Shown here: positions 30,498 through 39,128 of the stretch, piece by piece
Position numbering within the stretch: the stretch's first letter is position 1
Layout: every line of letters begins with the position of its first letter
Assembly (NCBI RefSeq): GCF_003205615.1
Contig: NZ_PYBV01000034.1
Span: forward strand, 1 to 50,642
Reading direction: 5' to 3'
Source: Micromonospora arborensis
GTDB taxonomy: Bacteria; Actinomycetota; Actinomycetes; Mycobacteriales; Micromonosporaceae
Length of the DNA stretch: 50,642 bases
Position numbers and translations under genes: made by a program
Notes under the pieces: model-generated
Databases searched by the model: none
What the model was told of the DNA's origin: nothing
What the model saw: the letters and a program-made list of their open reading frames with translations, nothing else

Positions 30498-30800
30498 TCA
30501 GTATTCGCCGCTGGTGGCCAGCGCAAGCAGGTAGTAGGCGCCGGTCACCAACGCGGTCCCGAGGACGGCGGCCACGACGAACGACAGCACGGCGACGAGG
30601 TTCGGATGCGATTCGCTCCACCGGGTCCGGTCGCGCCAGTGCCACACGGCCCGGCGCACGGTCCGCAGCGCCGGCCAGCTCTCGATCAGGTCGTCGACGT
30701 AGCGCGCCGGGGTCCGTCGCCTCCGCGCCGGATGCCGCATCCACTCCGGCAGGTCGACCCGCACGCGGTGCTGATGGGCCGGACGGCGGTCGGGGCTCAT
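30498..30800 (-). CDS. Small membrane protein with LPEWMR motif
   Basis: The 100-residue protein is basic, with DLPEWMRHP at about 16-24, an amphipathic middle (VDDLIESWPALRTVRRAVWHW) and one C-terminal membrane segment (about 70-93). No family recognised. It is the first gene of a two-gene unit with 29483-30487. The shared motif near both N termini suggests a common cytoplasmic partner. Confidence 0.65.
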   Translation of the reverse strand: MSPDRRPAHQHRVRVDLPEWMRHPARRRRTPARYVDDLIESWPALRTVRRAVWHWRDRTRWSESHPNLVAVLSFVVAAVLGTALVTGAYYLLALATSGEY

Positions 30801-30999
30801 CGGCGGTCCGATCTTGGGTCGACGTCAACGGGCGGATGATCTTCGCACCCGTAGGGTCGGCCGGATGCCCCTGCCTGACAAACCGCCTGATCGACGCCTC
30901 GTCCCGACAAAGCCGCTCACCCCGCAGGGCGGAGGCTCGGGTCACGCCGGGCGTGCCCAGGCACTCCCGGGTACGGGCCATCTGGCAGGCTTGGCCGAC

Positions 31000-31884
31000 G
31001 TGAGCACCGATGGTCTGATCGTGGTCGACAAGCCCGGCGGCATGACGTCGCACGACGTGGTGGCGCGGATCCGCCGGTTGGCGAAGACCCGCCGGGTCGG
31101 GCACGGCGGCACCCTCGACCCGATGGCCACCGGCGTGCTGGTGATCGGTGTGGGCCGGGCCACCCGCCTGTTGACCTACGTCATCGGCGCGGGCAAGAGC
31201 TACACCGGCACCATCCGGCTCGGTCAGGCCACGGTCACCGACGACGCCGAGGGCGACGTGATCGCCACCACGCCGACCGGTCAGATCACCGACGAGGCGA
31301 TCCGGTCGGCGCTGGGCGCACTGCGCGGCGAGGTCGACCAGGTGCCGAGCGCGGTCAGCGCCATCAAGATCGACGGGCAGCGGGCGTACAAGCGGGTCCG
31401 CGACGGGGAGAGCGTCGAACTGCCCGCACGGCGGGTCACCATCTCCCGGTTGGAGGTGCTGGCCATCCGCCGCACCGAGCCGGACGTGGTGGACGTGGAC
31501 GTCGACGTGACCTGCTCCTCCGGCACGTACATCCGGGCCATCGCCCGGGACGCCGGCCTGGCGCTCGGCGTCGGTGGGCACCTGACGGCGTTGCGGCGGA
31601 CCGCGGTGGGTGGCTTCACCCTCGCCGAGGCGGCGACCCTCGACGAGTTGGAGCAACGCGCCCCGGACGTGGTGAACCTGCCGCTGGACGCGGCGGCCGA
31701 CCGGTTCTTCGCCCGCCGGGAGGCCACGCCCGACGAGGCCCGGGTGCTCGCCCACGGCGGACCGCTCGACCCGACCGGCCGCACCGGGCCGTACGCCGTC
31801 TTCGGACCGGCGGGCGGCCTGATCGCTATCGTCAGCGAGCGGGACGGACGGGCCCGCGCGGAGATCGTGCTCGCCCCGGCCTGA
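31000..31884 (+). CDS. truB: tRNA pseudouridine(55) synthase TruB
   Basis: The 294-residue enzyme makes pseudouridine 55 in tRNA. Key motifs are VVDKPGGMTSHDVV, GHGGTLDPMATGVL (catalytic Asp40), GATSGT-like CSSGTYIRAIARDAG, and a C-terminal PUA-like region. GTG 31000 begins right before the conserved core but has a poor SD (GGCAGG). An upstream ATG 30865, 7 nt after a TAGGGT -10-like element, would add 45 residues with atypical codon use; translation from there cannot be ruled out. Confidence 0.92.
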   Translation: MSTDGLIVVDKPGGMTSHDVVARIRRLAKTRRVGHGGTLDPMATGVLVIGVGRATRLLTYVIGAGKSYTGTIRLGQATVTDDAEGDVIATTPTGQITDEAIRSALGALRGEVDQVPSAVSAIKIDGQRAYKRVRDGESVELPARRVTISRLEVLAIRRTEPDVVDVDVDVTCSSGTYIRAIARDAGLALGVGGHLTALRRTAVGGFTLAEAATLDELEQRAPDVVNLPLDAAADRFFARREATPDEARVLAHGGPLDPTGRTGPYAVFGPAGGLIAIVSERDGRARAEIVLAPA

Positions 31885-31962
31885 CGGTGGGGGCGTAGGT
31901 CCGTCGGCCCGTGGCCGACGGAGTCGACCCGCCGGCCGGTGGGACAGCAGGGGAGGAACGGC

Positions 31963-32892
31963 ATGCAGCGGTGGCGGGGGTACGACGCGGCGCCCGGTGG
32001 GTGGGGGCGCTCGGTCGTCACCATCGGCGTCTTCGACGGCGTACACAAGGGGCACCAGGCGACCATCGGGCACGCCGTGGCCCGAGCCCGGGAGTTGGGT
32101 GTGCAGTCGGTGGTGGTCACCTTCGACCCGCACCCGGCCGAGGTGGTTCGCCCCGGTTCGCATCCGGCGGTGCTCACCGAGCCGGCCCGCAAGGCGGAGC
32201 TGATCGAGGCGCTCGGTGTGGACGTACTCTGCGTGGTGCCGTTCTCCCCGGAGTTCTCCCGGCTGACGGCCGAGCAGTTCGTGCACGACATCCTGGTCGA
32301 GCACCTGCACGCCGCGTTGGTGGTGGTCGGCGGCAACTTCCGCTTCGGGCACCGGGCCGCCGGCGACGTGGCGTTGTTGGAGCGGCTCGGTCAGACCTTC
32401 GGCTTCGGCGTGGAGGGCAGCCCGCTGGTCGCCGAGGACGGCACTGTCTTCTCCTCCACGTACATCCGCTCCTGCGTCGACGCGGGTGACGTCGGCGCGG
32501 CCGCCGCCGCACTGGGCCGCCCACACCGGCTGGAGGGCGTGGTGGTCCGCGGCGACCAGCGGGGACGGGAGCTGGGCTTCCCCACCGCCAACCTGCTCTG
32601 CCACCGGTACGCGGCGGTCCCGGCCGACGGGGTGTACGCCGCCCGACTGATCCGCCGTGGGCAGCACGAACCGCTGATGGCGGCGGTGTCGGTGGGCACC
32701 AACCCGACCTTCTCCGGCCGGGAGCGGCGGGTGGAGGCGTACGCGCTCGACTTCTCCGGCGACCTCTACGGCGAGCGACTTGCCCTGGACTTCGTGGCGC
32801 ACCTGCGCGGCCAGATCCGGTACGACTCGATCGAGCCGTTGATCGCCCAGATGAACCAGGACGTCGCGCGTGCCCGGAGCGCTCTGGCCTGA
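31963..32892 (+). CDS. ribF: Bifunctional riboflavin kinase/FAD synthetase
   Basis: The 309-residue protein makes FMN and FAD from riboflavin. The N-terminal adenylyltransferase has GVFDGVHKGHQ (HxGH-like) and VVGGNFRFG. The C-terminal kinase has RGRELGFPTANL and GTNPTFSGRERRVE. ATG 31963 is preceded by GGGGAGGAA. It lies 78 bp after truB, a conserved pairing. Confidence 0.94.
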   Translation: MQRWRGYDAAPGGWGRSVVTIGVFDGVHKGHQATIGHAVARARELGVQSVVVTFDPHPAEVVRPGSHPAVLTEPARKAELIEALGVDVLCVVPFSPEFSRLTAEQFVHDILVEHLHAALVVVGGNFRFGHRAAGDVALLERLGQTFGFGVEGSPLVAEDGTVFSSTYIRSCVDAGDVGAAAAALGRPHRLEGVVVRGDQRGRELGFPTANLLCHRYAAVPADGVYAARLIRRGQHEPLMAAVSVGTNPTFSGRERRVEAYALDFSGDLYGERLALDFVAHLRGQIRYDSIEPLIAQMNQDVARARSALA

Positions 32893-32950
32893 TCGTCGCG
32901 GGGTGACGTGGCCCCGCCGAGGCCCTTGGCCGGGTGTTACCGGTGAGTGC

Positions 32951-32959
32951 TGGTAGTCT
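32951..32959 (+). promoter_or_regulatory. Extended -10 promoter candidate for rpsO
   Basis: TGGTAGTCT is an extended -10-like sequence about 130 bp before rpsO; the nearest TTG-type -35 (32926) is too far. The intervening leader contains a 7-bp hairpin TCCCGGT/ACCGGGA (33034-33049), where S15 feedback could act. Prediction only. Confidence 0.35.
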
Positions 32960-33090
32960 TGCCGAGACGTCGGGTGACCGGCGTGGGGCCTCGCGTGCCT
33001 GCTCGACGCCGCGGGTGCGAGGTACCGGTCCGTTCCCGGTCCACCGGGACGACGGACATTTACTGATCAACCCACCGAAACAGGGAGAAC

Positions 33091-33360
33091 ATGGCGCTCG
33101 ATCAAGAAGCCAAGGCCAGCATCCGCGCGGAGTACGCGACCGCCGAGGGCGACACCGGTTCGCCGGAGGTTCAGGTCGCGGTCCTCACCAAGCGGATCGC
33201 CGAGCTGACCGAGCACCTGAAGGTGCACAAGCACGACCACCACAGCCGTCGTGGTCTGCTGCTGCTGGTCGGCCGGCGCCGTCGGCTGCTCAACTACGTC
33301 CAGAAGAAGGACATTGCCCGCTACCGGTCGCTCATCGAGCGGCTCGGCCTGCGCCGGTGA
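33091..33360 (+). CDS. rpsO: 30S ribosomal protein S15
   Basis: The 89-residue protein has the normal S15 length and sequence: GDTGSPEVQVAVLTKRI, LTEHLKVHKHDHHSRRGLL and RRLLNYVQKKD. It binds the 16S rRNA three-way junction early in 30S assembly. AGGGAGA precedes ATG 33091. It is followed by a strong hairpin and pnp, the widespread rpsO-pnp order. Confidence 0.97.
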   Translation: MALDQEAKASIRAEYATAEGDTGSPEVQVAVLTKRIAELTEHLKVHKHDHHSRRGLLLLVGRRRRLLNYVQKKDIARYRSLIERLGLRR

Positions 33361-33364
33361 CGTG

Positions 33365-33396
33365 ACGGGGGAGTGGCCGGACGGCCGCTCCCCCGT
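33365..33396 (+). terminator. 15-bp hairpin between rpsO and pnp
   Basis: Arms 33365-33379 and 33382-33396 (ACGGGGGAGTGGCCG / CGGCCGCTCCCCCGT) pair along 15 positions with one G-U. It begins 4 bp after the rpsO stop. It may terminate, or form an RNase III processing site as in other rpsO-pnp operons. Confidence 0.7.
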
Positions 33397-33586
33397 ACGG
33401 CGTCCCACCTGAAGAACACGGGCCGCGCGACCACCCGAGAGGGAGCCGGTCAGCGTACCGGTCTCCGGTAGTGGCCCCCGGGAACCCGGCATTTCTGCCG
33501 ACCACCCGGGCGCTTCGATCGAAGACCGGCCGGCTGAGCAGCTCCCCGACGTCGTGGGCCCACGACGCGAAGGAGCACGACAGCAC

Positions 33587-35977
33587 ATGACCGAGACCAA
33601 ACTCGGCACCGAATCCCGTACCGCCGTGATCGACAACGGGGCCTTCGGCACCCGCGAGATCACCTTCTCCACCGGTCGGCTGGCTCGCCAGGCCGCCGGT
33701 TCCGTCATCGCCCAGCTGGGCGAGACGGTCGTTCTCTCCGCCACGACCGCCGGTAAGCACCCGAAGGAGCAGTTCGACTTCTTCCCGCTGACCGTCGACG
33801 TCGAGGAGCGGATGTACGCCGCCGGCCGCATCCCCGGCTCGTTCTTCCGCCGTGAGGGCCGGCCCAGCGAGGACGCGATCCTCACCTGCCGGCTGATCGA
33901 CCGGCCGCTGCGCCCGTCCTTCGTCAAGGGCCTGCGCAACGAGGTCCAGGTCGTCGAGACCATCCTCGCGCTCGACCCGCAGCACCCGTACGACGTCGTG
34001 GCGATCAACGCGGCCTCGATGTCGACCAAGCTCTCCGGCCTGCCGTTCTCCGGCCCGATCGGTGCGACCCGCGTCGCCCACATCGACGGCCAGTGGGTTG
34101 CCTTCCCGACCCTGGAGGAGCTGGCCCGGGCCACCTTCGACATGGTCGTGGCCGGCCGCACGCTCGAGGACGGCGACGTCGCGATCATGATGGTCGAGGC
34201 CGAGGCCACCCCGAACGCCGTCGCCCTGATCTCGGCCGGTGCCACCGCCCCGACCGAGGAGATCGTGGCCAGCGGCCTGGAGGCCGCCAAGCCGGCGATC
34301 CGTGAGCTGTGCCGCGCGCAGAGCGAGCTGGCCGAGGTCGCCGCCAAGCCGGTCACCGAGTTCCCGGTCTTCCTGGACTACCAGGACGACGTGTTCGCCG
34401 CCGTGGCCGACCTGGCCCGTGGCGAGGTGGCCGAGGCGATCACCATCGCCGGCAAGGCCGACCGCGAGGAGGCCCTGGACCGGGTCAAGGCCCGCGTCGC
34501 CGAGGAGCTGGGTGCCCAGTTCGAGGGCCGGGAGAAGGAGCTCAGCGCTGCCTTCCGGTCGCTGACCAAGTCCGAGGTGCGCAACCGCGTGCTGCGCGAG
34601 CAGGTCCGCATGGACGGGCGCGGCCCGCGCGACATCCGGGCGCTGACCGCCGAGGTCGGCGTGCTGCCCCGGGTGCACGGTTCGGCGCTGTTCGAGCGGG
34701 GCGAGACCCAGATCCTGGGCGTCACCACTCTGAACATGCTCCGCATGGAGCAGATGGTGGACACGCTGTCCCCCGAGAACCGCAAGCGCTACATGCACAA
34801 CTACAACTTCCCGCCGTACTCGACCGGTGAGACCGGCCGGGTCGGCTCGCCGAAGCGTCGCGAGATCGGCCACGGTGCTCTCGCCGAGCGTGCGCTGATC
34901 CCGGTGCTGCCGTCGCGCGAGGAGTTCCCGTACGCCATCCGGCAGGTCTCCGAGGCGCTCGGCTCCAACGGCTCCACCTCGATGGGTTCGGTCTGCGCGT
35001 CGACGCTGGGCCTGCTCTCCGCGGGTGTCCCGCTGAAGGCGCCGGTCGCCGGCATCGCGATGGGGCTCATCTCCGACGAGGTGGACGGCAAGACCCAGTA
35101 CGTGACGCTGACCGACATCCTCGGTGCCGAGGACGCGTTCGGTGACATGGACTTCAAGGTCGCCGGCACGCCGGAGTTCGTCACCGCGCTCCAGCTCGAC
35201 ACCAAGCTCAACGGCATCCCGTCGGACGTGCTGGCTGCCGCACTGCAGCAGGCGAACGAGGCCCGGCAGATCATCCTCGGGGTCATGAAGGCGGCGATCG
35301 AGGCTCCGGCCGAGATGTCGGACTACGCCCCGCGGGTCACCACCGTCAAGATCCCGGTGGACAAGATCGGCATGGTAATCGGCCCGAAGGGTCAGACCAT
35401 CAACGCGATCCAGGACGAGACCGGCGCCGAGATCTCCATCGAGGACGACGGCACGATCTACGTCGGCGCCACCAACGGCCCGTCGGCCCAGGCGGCCGTC
35501 GACCGGATCAACGGGATCGCCAACCCGACCCTGCCCAAGCAGGGTGAGCGCTTCCTCGGCACGGTGGTCAAGACCGCCGCGTTCGGCGCGTTCATCTCCC
35601 TGCTGCCGGGCCGCGACGGCCTGCTGCACATCTCCAAGGTGGGCGACGGCAAGCGCGTCGAGCGCGTTGAGGACTTCCTCAACGTCGGCGACCGCGTCGA
35701 GGTCGAGATCGCGGACATCGACGCCCGCGGCAAGATCTACCTGGACAAGGTCCGCCCGGAGGGCGCCGAGGCGCCGGCCGCCGGCGAGGCCGCCGGTGGC
35801 GACCGGCCGGCTGGTCGGGACCGGGGCGACCGTGGCCCGCGTGACCGCGGTGACCGCGAGCGCGGCGGCGACCGGGGCGCACGTGGCCCGGAGCGCGGCG
35901 GCGAGGGCGGCAACGGCGGCGGCGGCGAGGGTGGCGAGGGCGGCGAGCGTCCGCGCCGCCGGACCCGGCACAGCTGA
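33587..35977 (+). CDS. pnp: Polynucleotide phosphorylase
   Basis: The 796-residue 3'-5' exoribonuclease has two RNase PH domains (about 10-230 and 335-555; SMGSVCASTLGLLSAGVPL in the second), KH (DKIGMVIGPKGQTINAI) and S1 (GTVVKTAAFGAFISLLPGRDG). After residue 735 comes an Arg/Gly/Asp-rich disordered tail (RGDRGPRDRGDRERGGDRG). ATG 33587 is used, with AAGGAG 11 nt upstream; conserved sequence begins shortly after. It acts in mRNA decay and, in actinomycetes, RNA 3'-polymerisation. Confidence 0.96.
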   Translation: MTETKLGTESRTAVIDNGAFGTREITFSTGRLARQAAGSVIAQLGETVVLSATTAGKHPKEQFDFFPLTVDVEERMYAAGRIPGSFFRREGRPSEDAILTCRLIDRPLRPSFVKGLRNEVQVVETILALDPQHPYDVVAINAASMSTKLSGLPFSGPIGATRVAHIDGQWVAFPTLEELARATFDMVVAGRTLEDGDVAIMMVEAEATPNAVALISAGATAPTEEIVASGLEAAKPAIRELCRAQSELAEVAAKPVTEFPVFLDYQDDVFAAVADLARGEVAEAITIAGKADREEALDRVKARVAEELGAQFEGREKELSAAFRSLTKSEVRNRVLREQVRMDGRGPRDIRALTAEVGVLPRVHGSALFERGETQILGVTTLNMLRMEQMVDTLSPENRKRYMHNYNFPPYSTGETGRVGSPKRREIGHGALAERALIPVLPSREEFPYAIRQVSEALGSNGSTSMGSVCASTLGLLSAGVPLKAPVAGIAMGLISDEVDGKTQYVTLTDILGAEDAFGDMDFKVAGTPEFVTALQLDTKLNGIPSDVLAAALQQANEARQIILGVMKAAIEAPAEMSDYAPRVTTVKIPVDKIGMVIGPKGQTINAIQDETGAEISIEDDGTIYVGATNGPSAQAAVDRINGIANPTLPKQGERFLGTVVKTAAFGAFISLLPGRDGLLHISKVGDGKRVERVEDFLNVGDRVEVEIADIDARGKIYLDKVRPEGAEAPAAGEAAGGDRPAGRDRGDRGPRDRGDRERGGDRGARGPERGGEGGNGGGGEGGEGGERPRRRTRHS

Positions 35978-36024
35978 TCCTCGTACATCGCATCACCCAC
36001 CCCTCGTCGAACCGGGAGCACCAC

Positions 36025-37422
36025 GTGAGTCGGGCCTTCAGCGCGCCGTTTCCACCGGATCGACGGGGGGTGGCTGCGTCCCCGGGGAATGGGACGGGCC
36101 GCTCCGGCGGCACCGCCCGCGCGGTGACCCGGACGCTCAGCGACGACCCGCTGGGTGGCACGGTACGACGTACCGTGCTGCCCAGCGGCCTGCGCGTCCT
36201 CACCGAGGCGATTCCGGCGATGCGCAGCGTCTCGTTCGGCATCTGGGTGGCGGTCGGCTCGCGTGACGAGACCGGCCCGCAGGCCGGTGCCGCGCACTTC
36301 CTCGAACACCTGCTGTTCAAGGGCACCAACAAGCGCACCGCGCTGGAGATCTCCTCGCAGATCGAGGCCGTGGGCGGCGAGACCAACGCCTTCACCACGA
36401 AGGAATACACCTGCTACTACGCCCGCGTGCTGGACGAGGATCTGCCGCTGGCGATCGACGTGATGTGCGACCTGGTCGCCGATTCGCTGATCGAGCCGGC
36501 CGACGTCGAGACCGAGCGTGGCGTGATCCTGGAAGAGATCGCCATGCACGACGACGAGCCCGGTGACGAGGTGCACGACCTCTTCGTCCAGGCCGTCTAC
36601 GGCGACCACCCGCTGGGTCGGCTGATCTCCGGCACCGCCGAGACCGTCACGCCGATGACCCGCAAGCAGATCCAGAGCTTCTACCGCGGCCGCTACACCG
36701 CGCCGCAGATCGTCATCGCCGCCGCCGGCAACCTCGATCACGCCGCGGTGGTCAAGCTGGTCCGCCAGGCGGTCCGTGGCACCCCACTGGACAGCGACCC
36801 GGCGACGCCGGCGCCGCACCGGGCGGCAACCCCGGCGGTACGCACCAAGCCGGCGACCACCCTGGTGGAGCCGAAGGAGACCGAGCAGGCGCACGTCATC
36901 CTCGGCTGCCCCGGCATCGACCGGCTCGACGATCGGCGCTTCGCCCTCGGGGTGCTCAACAACGTGCTCGGCGGTGGCATGTCCAGCCGCCTGTTCCAGG
37001 AGATCCGCGAGCAGCGCGGCCTGGCGTACTCGGTCTACTCCTACGCCAGCCAGTACGCCGACACCGGCCTGTTCGCCGTCTACGCCGGCTGCGCGCCGGG
37101 CAAGGTCGACGAGGTGCTGGCCCTGACCCGCGCCGAACTGGCCCGGGTGGCCGCCGACGGGTTGACCGAAGCCGAGGTCGCCCGGGGCAAGGGGATGAGC
37201 AAGGGCTCGTTCGTGCTCGGCCTGGAGGACACCGGCTCCCGGATGAGCCGGTTGGCCAAGGGCGAGCTGCTCTACGGTGATCTGATGCCGGTGGACGAAC
37301 TGCTCCGCCGGGTCGACGAGGTCACCGTCGCGGACGTGAACACCCTCGCTGCCGAACTGCTCAGCCGGCCCATGTCGCTGGCCGTGGTCGGCCCGTTCGG
37401 CGAGGGCGACTTCACGGTCTGA
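36025..37422 (+). CDS. M16-family zinc metallopeptidase
   Basis: The 465-residue protein has the inverted zinc motif HFLEH (His91, Glu94, His95) with the distal Glu in ERGVILEEIAM, plus a second inactive M16 domain (VILGCPGIDRLDDRRFALGVL). It resembles the processing-peptidase-like enzymes encoded after pnp in many bacteria. The first ~45 residues are low in conservation and may be a variable extension. GTG 36025 has GGAG at 7 nt. The substrate is unknown. Confidence 0.9.
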   Translation: MSRAFSAPFPPDRRGVAASPGNGTGRSGGTARAVTRTLSDDPLGGTVRRTVLPSGLRVLTEAIPAMRSVSFGIWVAVGSRDETGPQAGAAHFLEHLLFKGTNKRTALEISSQIEAVGGETNAFTTKEYTCYYARVLDEDLPLAIDVMCDLVADSLIEPADVETERGVILEEIAMHDDEPGDEVHDLFVQAVYGDHPLGRLISGTAETVTPMTRKQIQSFYRGRYTAPQIVIAAAGNLDHAAVVKLVRQAVRGTPLDSDPATPAPHRAATPAVRTKPATTLVEPKETEQAHVILGCPGIDRLDDRRFALGVLNNVLGGGMSSRLFQEIREQRGLAYSVYSYASQYADTGLFAVYAGCAPGKVDEVLALTRAELARVAADGLTEAEVARGKGMSKGSFVLGLEDTGSRMSRLAKGELLYGDLMPVDELLRRVDEVTVADVNTLAAELLSRPMSLAVVGPFGEGDFTV

Positions 37423-37448
37423 GGTTCGCCGCGCGGCGCGGTCGACGG

Positions 37449-37464
37449 CGCCCCGGTCGGGGCG
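37449..37464 (+). terminator. GC hairpin between the M16 peptidase gene and dapB
   Basis: CGCCCC (37449-37454) and GGGGCG (37459-37464) pair around a 4-nt GGTC loop, 26 bp after the M16 stop. Short and without a U-tract, so only a modest candidate. Confidence 0.35.
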
Positions 37465-37517
37465 TCCCGGCCGGTGGAGCGCACCGGATCCGGCCGGAAG
37501 GGCACGTCCCGATTGGG

Positions 37518-37523
37518 ATAGGT
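37518..37523 (+). promoter_or_regulatory. TAGGTT -10 element, leaderless start of dapB
   Basis: TAGGTT ends 8 nt before the GTG at 37532. No Shine-Dalgarno is placed correctly, so dapB probably has its own leaderless transcript. Confidence 0.45.
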
Positions 37524-37531
37524 TGTGCCGC

Positions 37532-38299
37532 GTGACTGACGAGCAGGAGAAGACCCCGGCCGGATCGTTGCGGGTCGGCGTGCTGGGCGCCCGAGGCCGG
37601 ATGGGCATCGAGGTCTGCAAGGCGGTCGAAGCCGCCGACGGCGTCGAGCTGGTCGCCGCGATCGACCAGGGTGACGACCGCTCCGCCGCCGCCAACGCCC
37701 AGGTGGTCGTCGATTTCACCACGCCGGACGTGGTCATGGACAACCTGCGGTGGTGCATCGACCAGGGCATCAGCGCCGTTGTCGGCACGACGGGCTTCAG
37801 CGAGCAGCGGCTGGAGCAGGTGCGCGAGTGGCTGGCCCACAAGCCCGAGGTGGGCGTGGTGATCGCCCCGAACTTCGGCATCGGCGCGGTGCTGATGATG
37901 CAGTTCGCCGCGCGGGCCGCCCGACACTTCGAGTCCGTCGAGATCATCGAGCAGCACCACCCGGCCAAGCTGGACGCCCCCAGTGGCACCGCCACGCACA
38001 CCGCGCGGCAGATCGCCCGGGCCCGCGCCGAGGCCGGCCTCGGCCCGGTGCCGGACGCCACCAAGGACGAGGTGCCGGGCGCGCGCGGCGCCGACATCGA
38101 CGGGGTACGCGTCCACGCGGTGCGTGCCACCGGGCTCGTCGCCCACCAGGAGGTGCTCTTCGGCGCCACCGGGGAGACCCTGACCATCCGGCACGACTCG
38201 TACGATCGGGCGTCGTTCATGCCGGGCGTCCTGCTGGCCGTCCGTGCGGTGCGCAACCGCCCCGGCCTCACCGTCGGCCTGGACGCACTGCTCGACTGA
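37532..38299 (+). CDS. dapB: 4-hydroxy-tetrahydrodipicolinate reductase
   Basis: The 255-residue enzyme reduces HTPA to tetrahydrodipicolinate for lysine and diaminopimelate synthesis. Visible are the Rossmann GVLGARGRMG, VVDFTTPDVVMDN, GTTGFSEQ, APNFGIGAVLMM, EIIEQHHPAKLDAPSGTA (catalytic His and substrate-binding Lys-x-Asp-x-Pro-Ser-Gly-Thr) and FGATGETLTIRHDSYDR. All key residues are intact. GTG 37532 is the natural start, with a leaderless promoter. Confidence 0.96.
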   Translation: MTDEQEKTPAGSLRVGVLGARGRMGIEVCKAVEAADGVELVAAIDQGDDRSAAANAQVVVDFTTPDVVMDNLRWCIDQGISAVVGTTGFSEQRLEQVREWLAHKPEVGVVIAPNFGIGAVLMMQFAARAARHFESVEIIEQHHPAKLDAPSGTATHTARQIARARAEAGLGPVPDATKDEVPGARGADIDGVRVHAVRATGLVAHQEVLFGATGETLTIRHDSYDRASFMPGVLLAVRAVRNRPGLTVGLDALLD

Positions 38300-38422
38300 C
38301 CGCGCCTGCGGCGGCGCTCGCGAGCTGGTCGCCGTGCCGGTGGGCGTTGCACCGGTGGTCGCCTGGCCTCGCCGTGGCGGGAGGCCGGGCGGAACCGGGT
38401 CGCCGGCTGGCCGGGTCCCTCC

Positions 38423-38428
38423 TACGCT
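38423..38428 (+). promoter_or_regulatory. TACGCT -10 element, leaderless start of GNAT gene
   Basis: TACGCT ends 6 nt before ATG 38435; no Shine-Dalgarno is visible. Consistent with the other leaderless starts in this window. Confidence 0.42.
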
Positions 38429-38434
38429 GCCGCC

Positions 38435-38905
38435 ATGATCGATAGTGGACACCTGGACCGTCTCGGGCGGCCGGTCACCCTGCGCCCGGTTGACGACGAC
38501 AACTGGCGTGCGGTGGCTGATGTCGCCCCGCGTGACGACCAGCGGCGGTTCGTGGCCGCGCTGGGTGCCCGCTACCTGCTGGTCAGCACCCGCTCCGAGG
38601 TGTGGACCTCACTCGCCGTGTACGCCGACGAGACCGTCGTCGGCCACGTCATGTGGGGCGTGGACGACGACGGTTCGCACTGGATCGGTGGCATGCTGAT
38701 CGACGCAGCCGAGCAGAACCGTGGCGTAGGCAGAGCGACAGTGCGGACCCTGGCAGCCTGGCTGGGTGCCAAGGACGGCAAGCCCCCGGTCCGCCTCTCG
38801 TACCACCCGGACAACCTCCCGGCCGCCGCCCTCTACACGTCCCTTGGCTTCCACCCGACCGGCGCAATGGACGACGAAGAACTGATAGCCGAACAAGCTT
38901 CCTAA
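38435..38905 (+). CDS. GNAT-family N-acetyltransferase
   Basis: The 156-residue protein has the acetyl-CoA-binding pattern QNRGVGRATVRTLAAWL, a preceding beta-strand HWIGGMLIDAAE, and LSYHPDNLPAAALYTSLGF at motif B. The substrate is unknown. It stands alone, ahead of the 433-bp non-coding palindrome/satellite island. Confidence 0.85.
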   Translation: MIDSGHLDRLGRPVTLRPVDDDNWRAVADVAPRDDQRRFVAALGARYLLVSTRSEVWTSLAVYADETVVGHVMWGVDDDGSHWIGGMLIDAAEQNRGVGRATVRTLAAWLGAKDGKPPVRLSYHPDNLPAAALYTSLGFHPTGAMDDEELIAEQAS

Positions 38906-38981
38906 CCCCCGAGAACGCCCCTAGACCGTTTCGTCCCGTCTTGCGGGTCTCCTCGCGACCCGGCCCGCTGAAGCCGGCGCA

Positions 38982-39057
38982 TGATCCACTCCATATCGCC
39001 GATATTGCGCTTTCCGGCCGCTGGGATGCCGCCATGTCGCCGACATGGAGTCGATCA
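38982..39057. repeat. 76-bp palindrome with nested hairpins
   Basis: The 34-nt left arm (38982-39015) and right arm (39024-39057) match at about 26 of 34 positions, 15 of the outer 17. Inside each arm is a smaller palindrome, ATATCGCCGATAT on the left and ATGTCGCCGACAT on the right. The element could form a cruciform or a branched RNA hairpin. Confidence 0.7.
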
Positions 39058-39128
39058 CGACCGGCTGGTCAGTACGGGGCACGCGCGGGACGAGCGCCCC
39101 CGCCCCGGTCGCCCTGCCCTGGGTCGAC

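Noticed and set aside
30274..32802. 842-codon minus-strand frame through truB and ribF
   Set aside because: It covers conserved genes on the opposite strand and an unrelated membrane protein gene; composition is that of a shadow.
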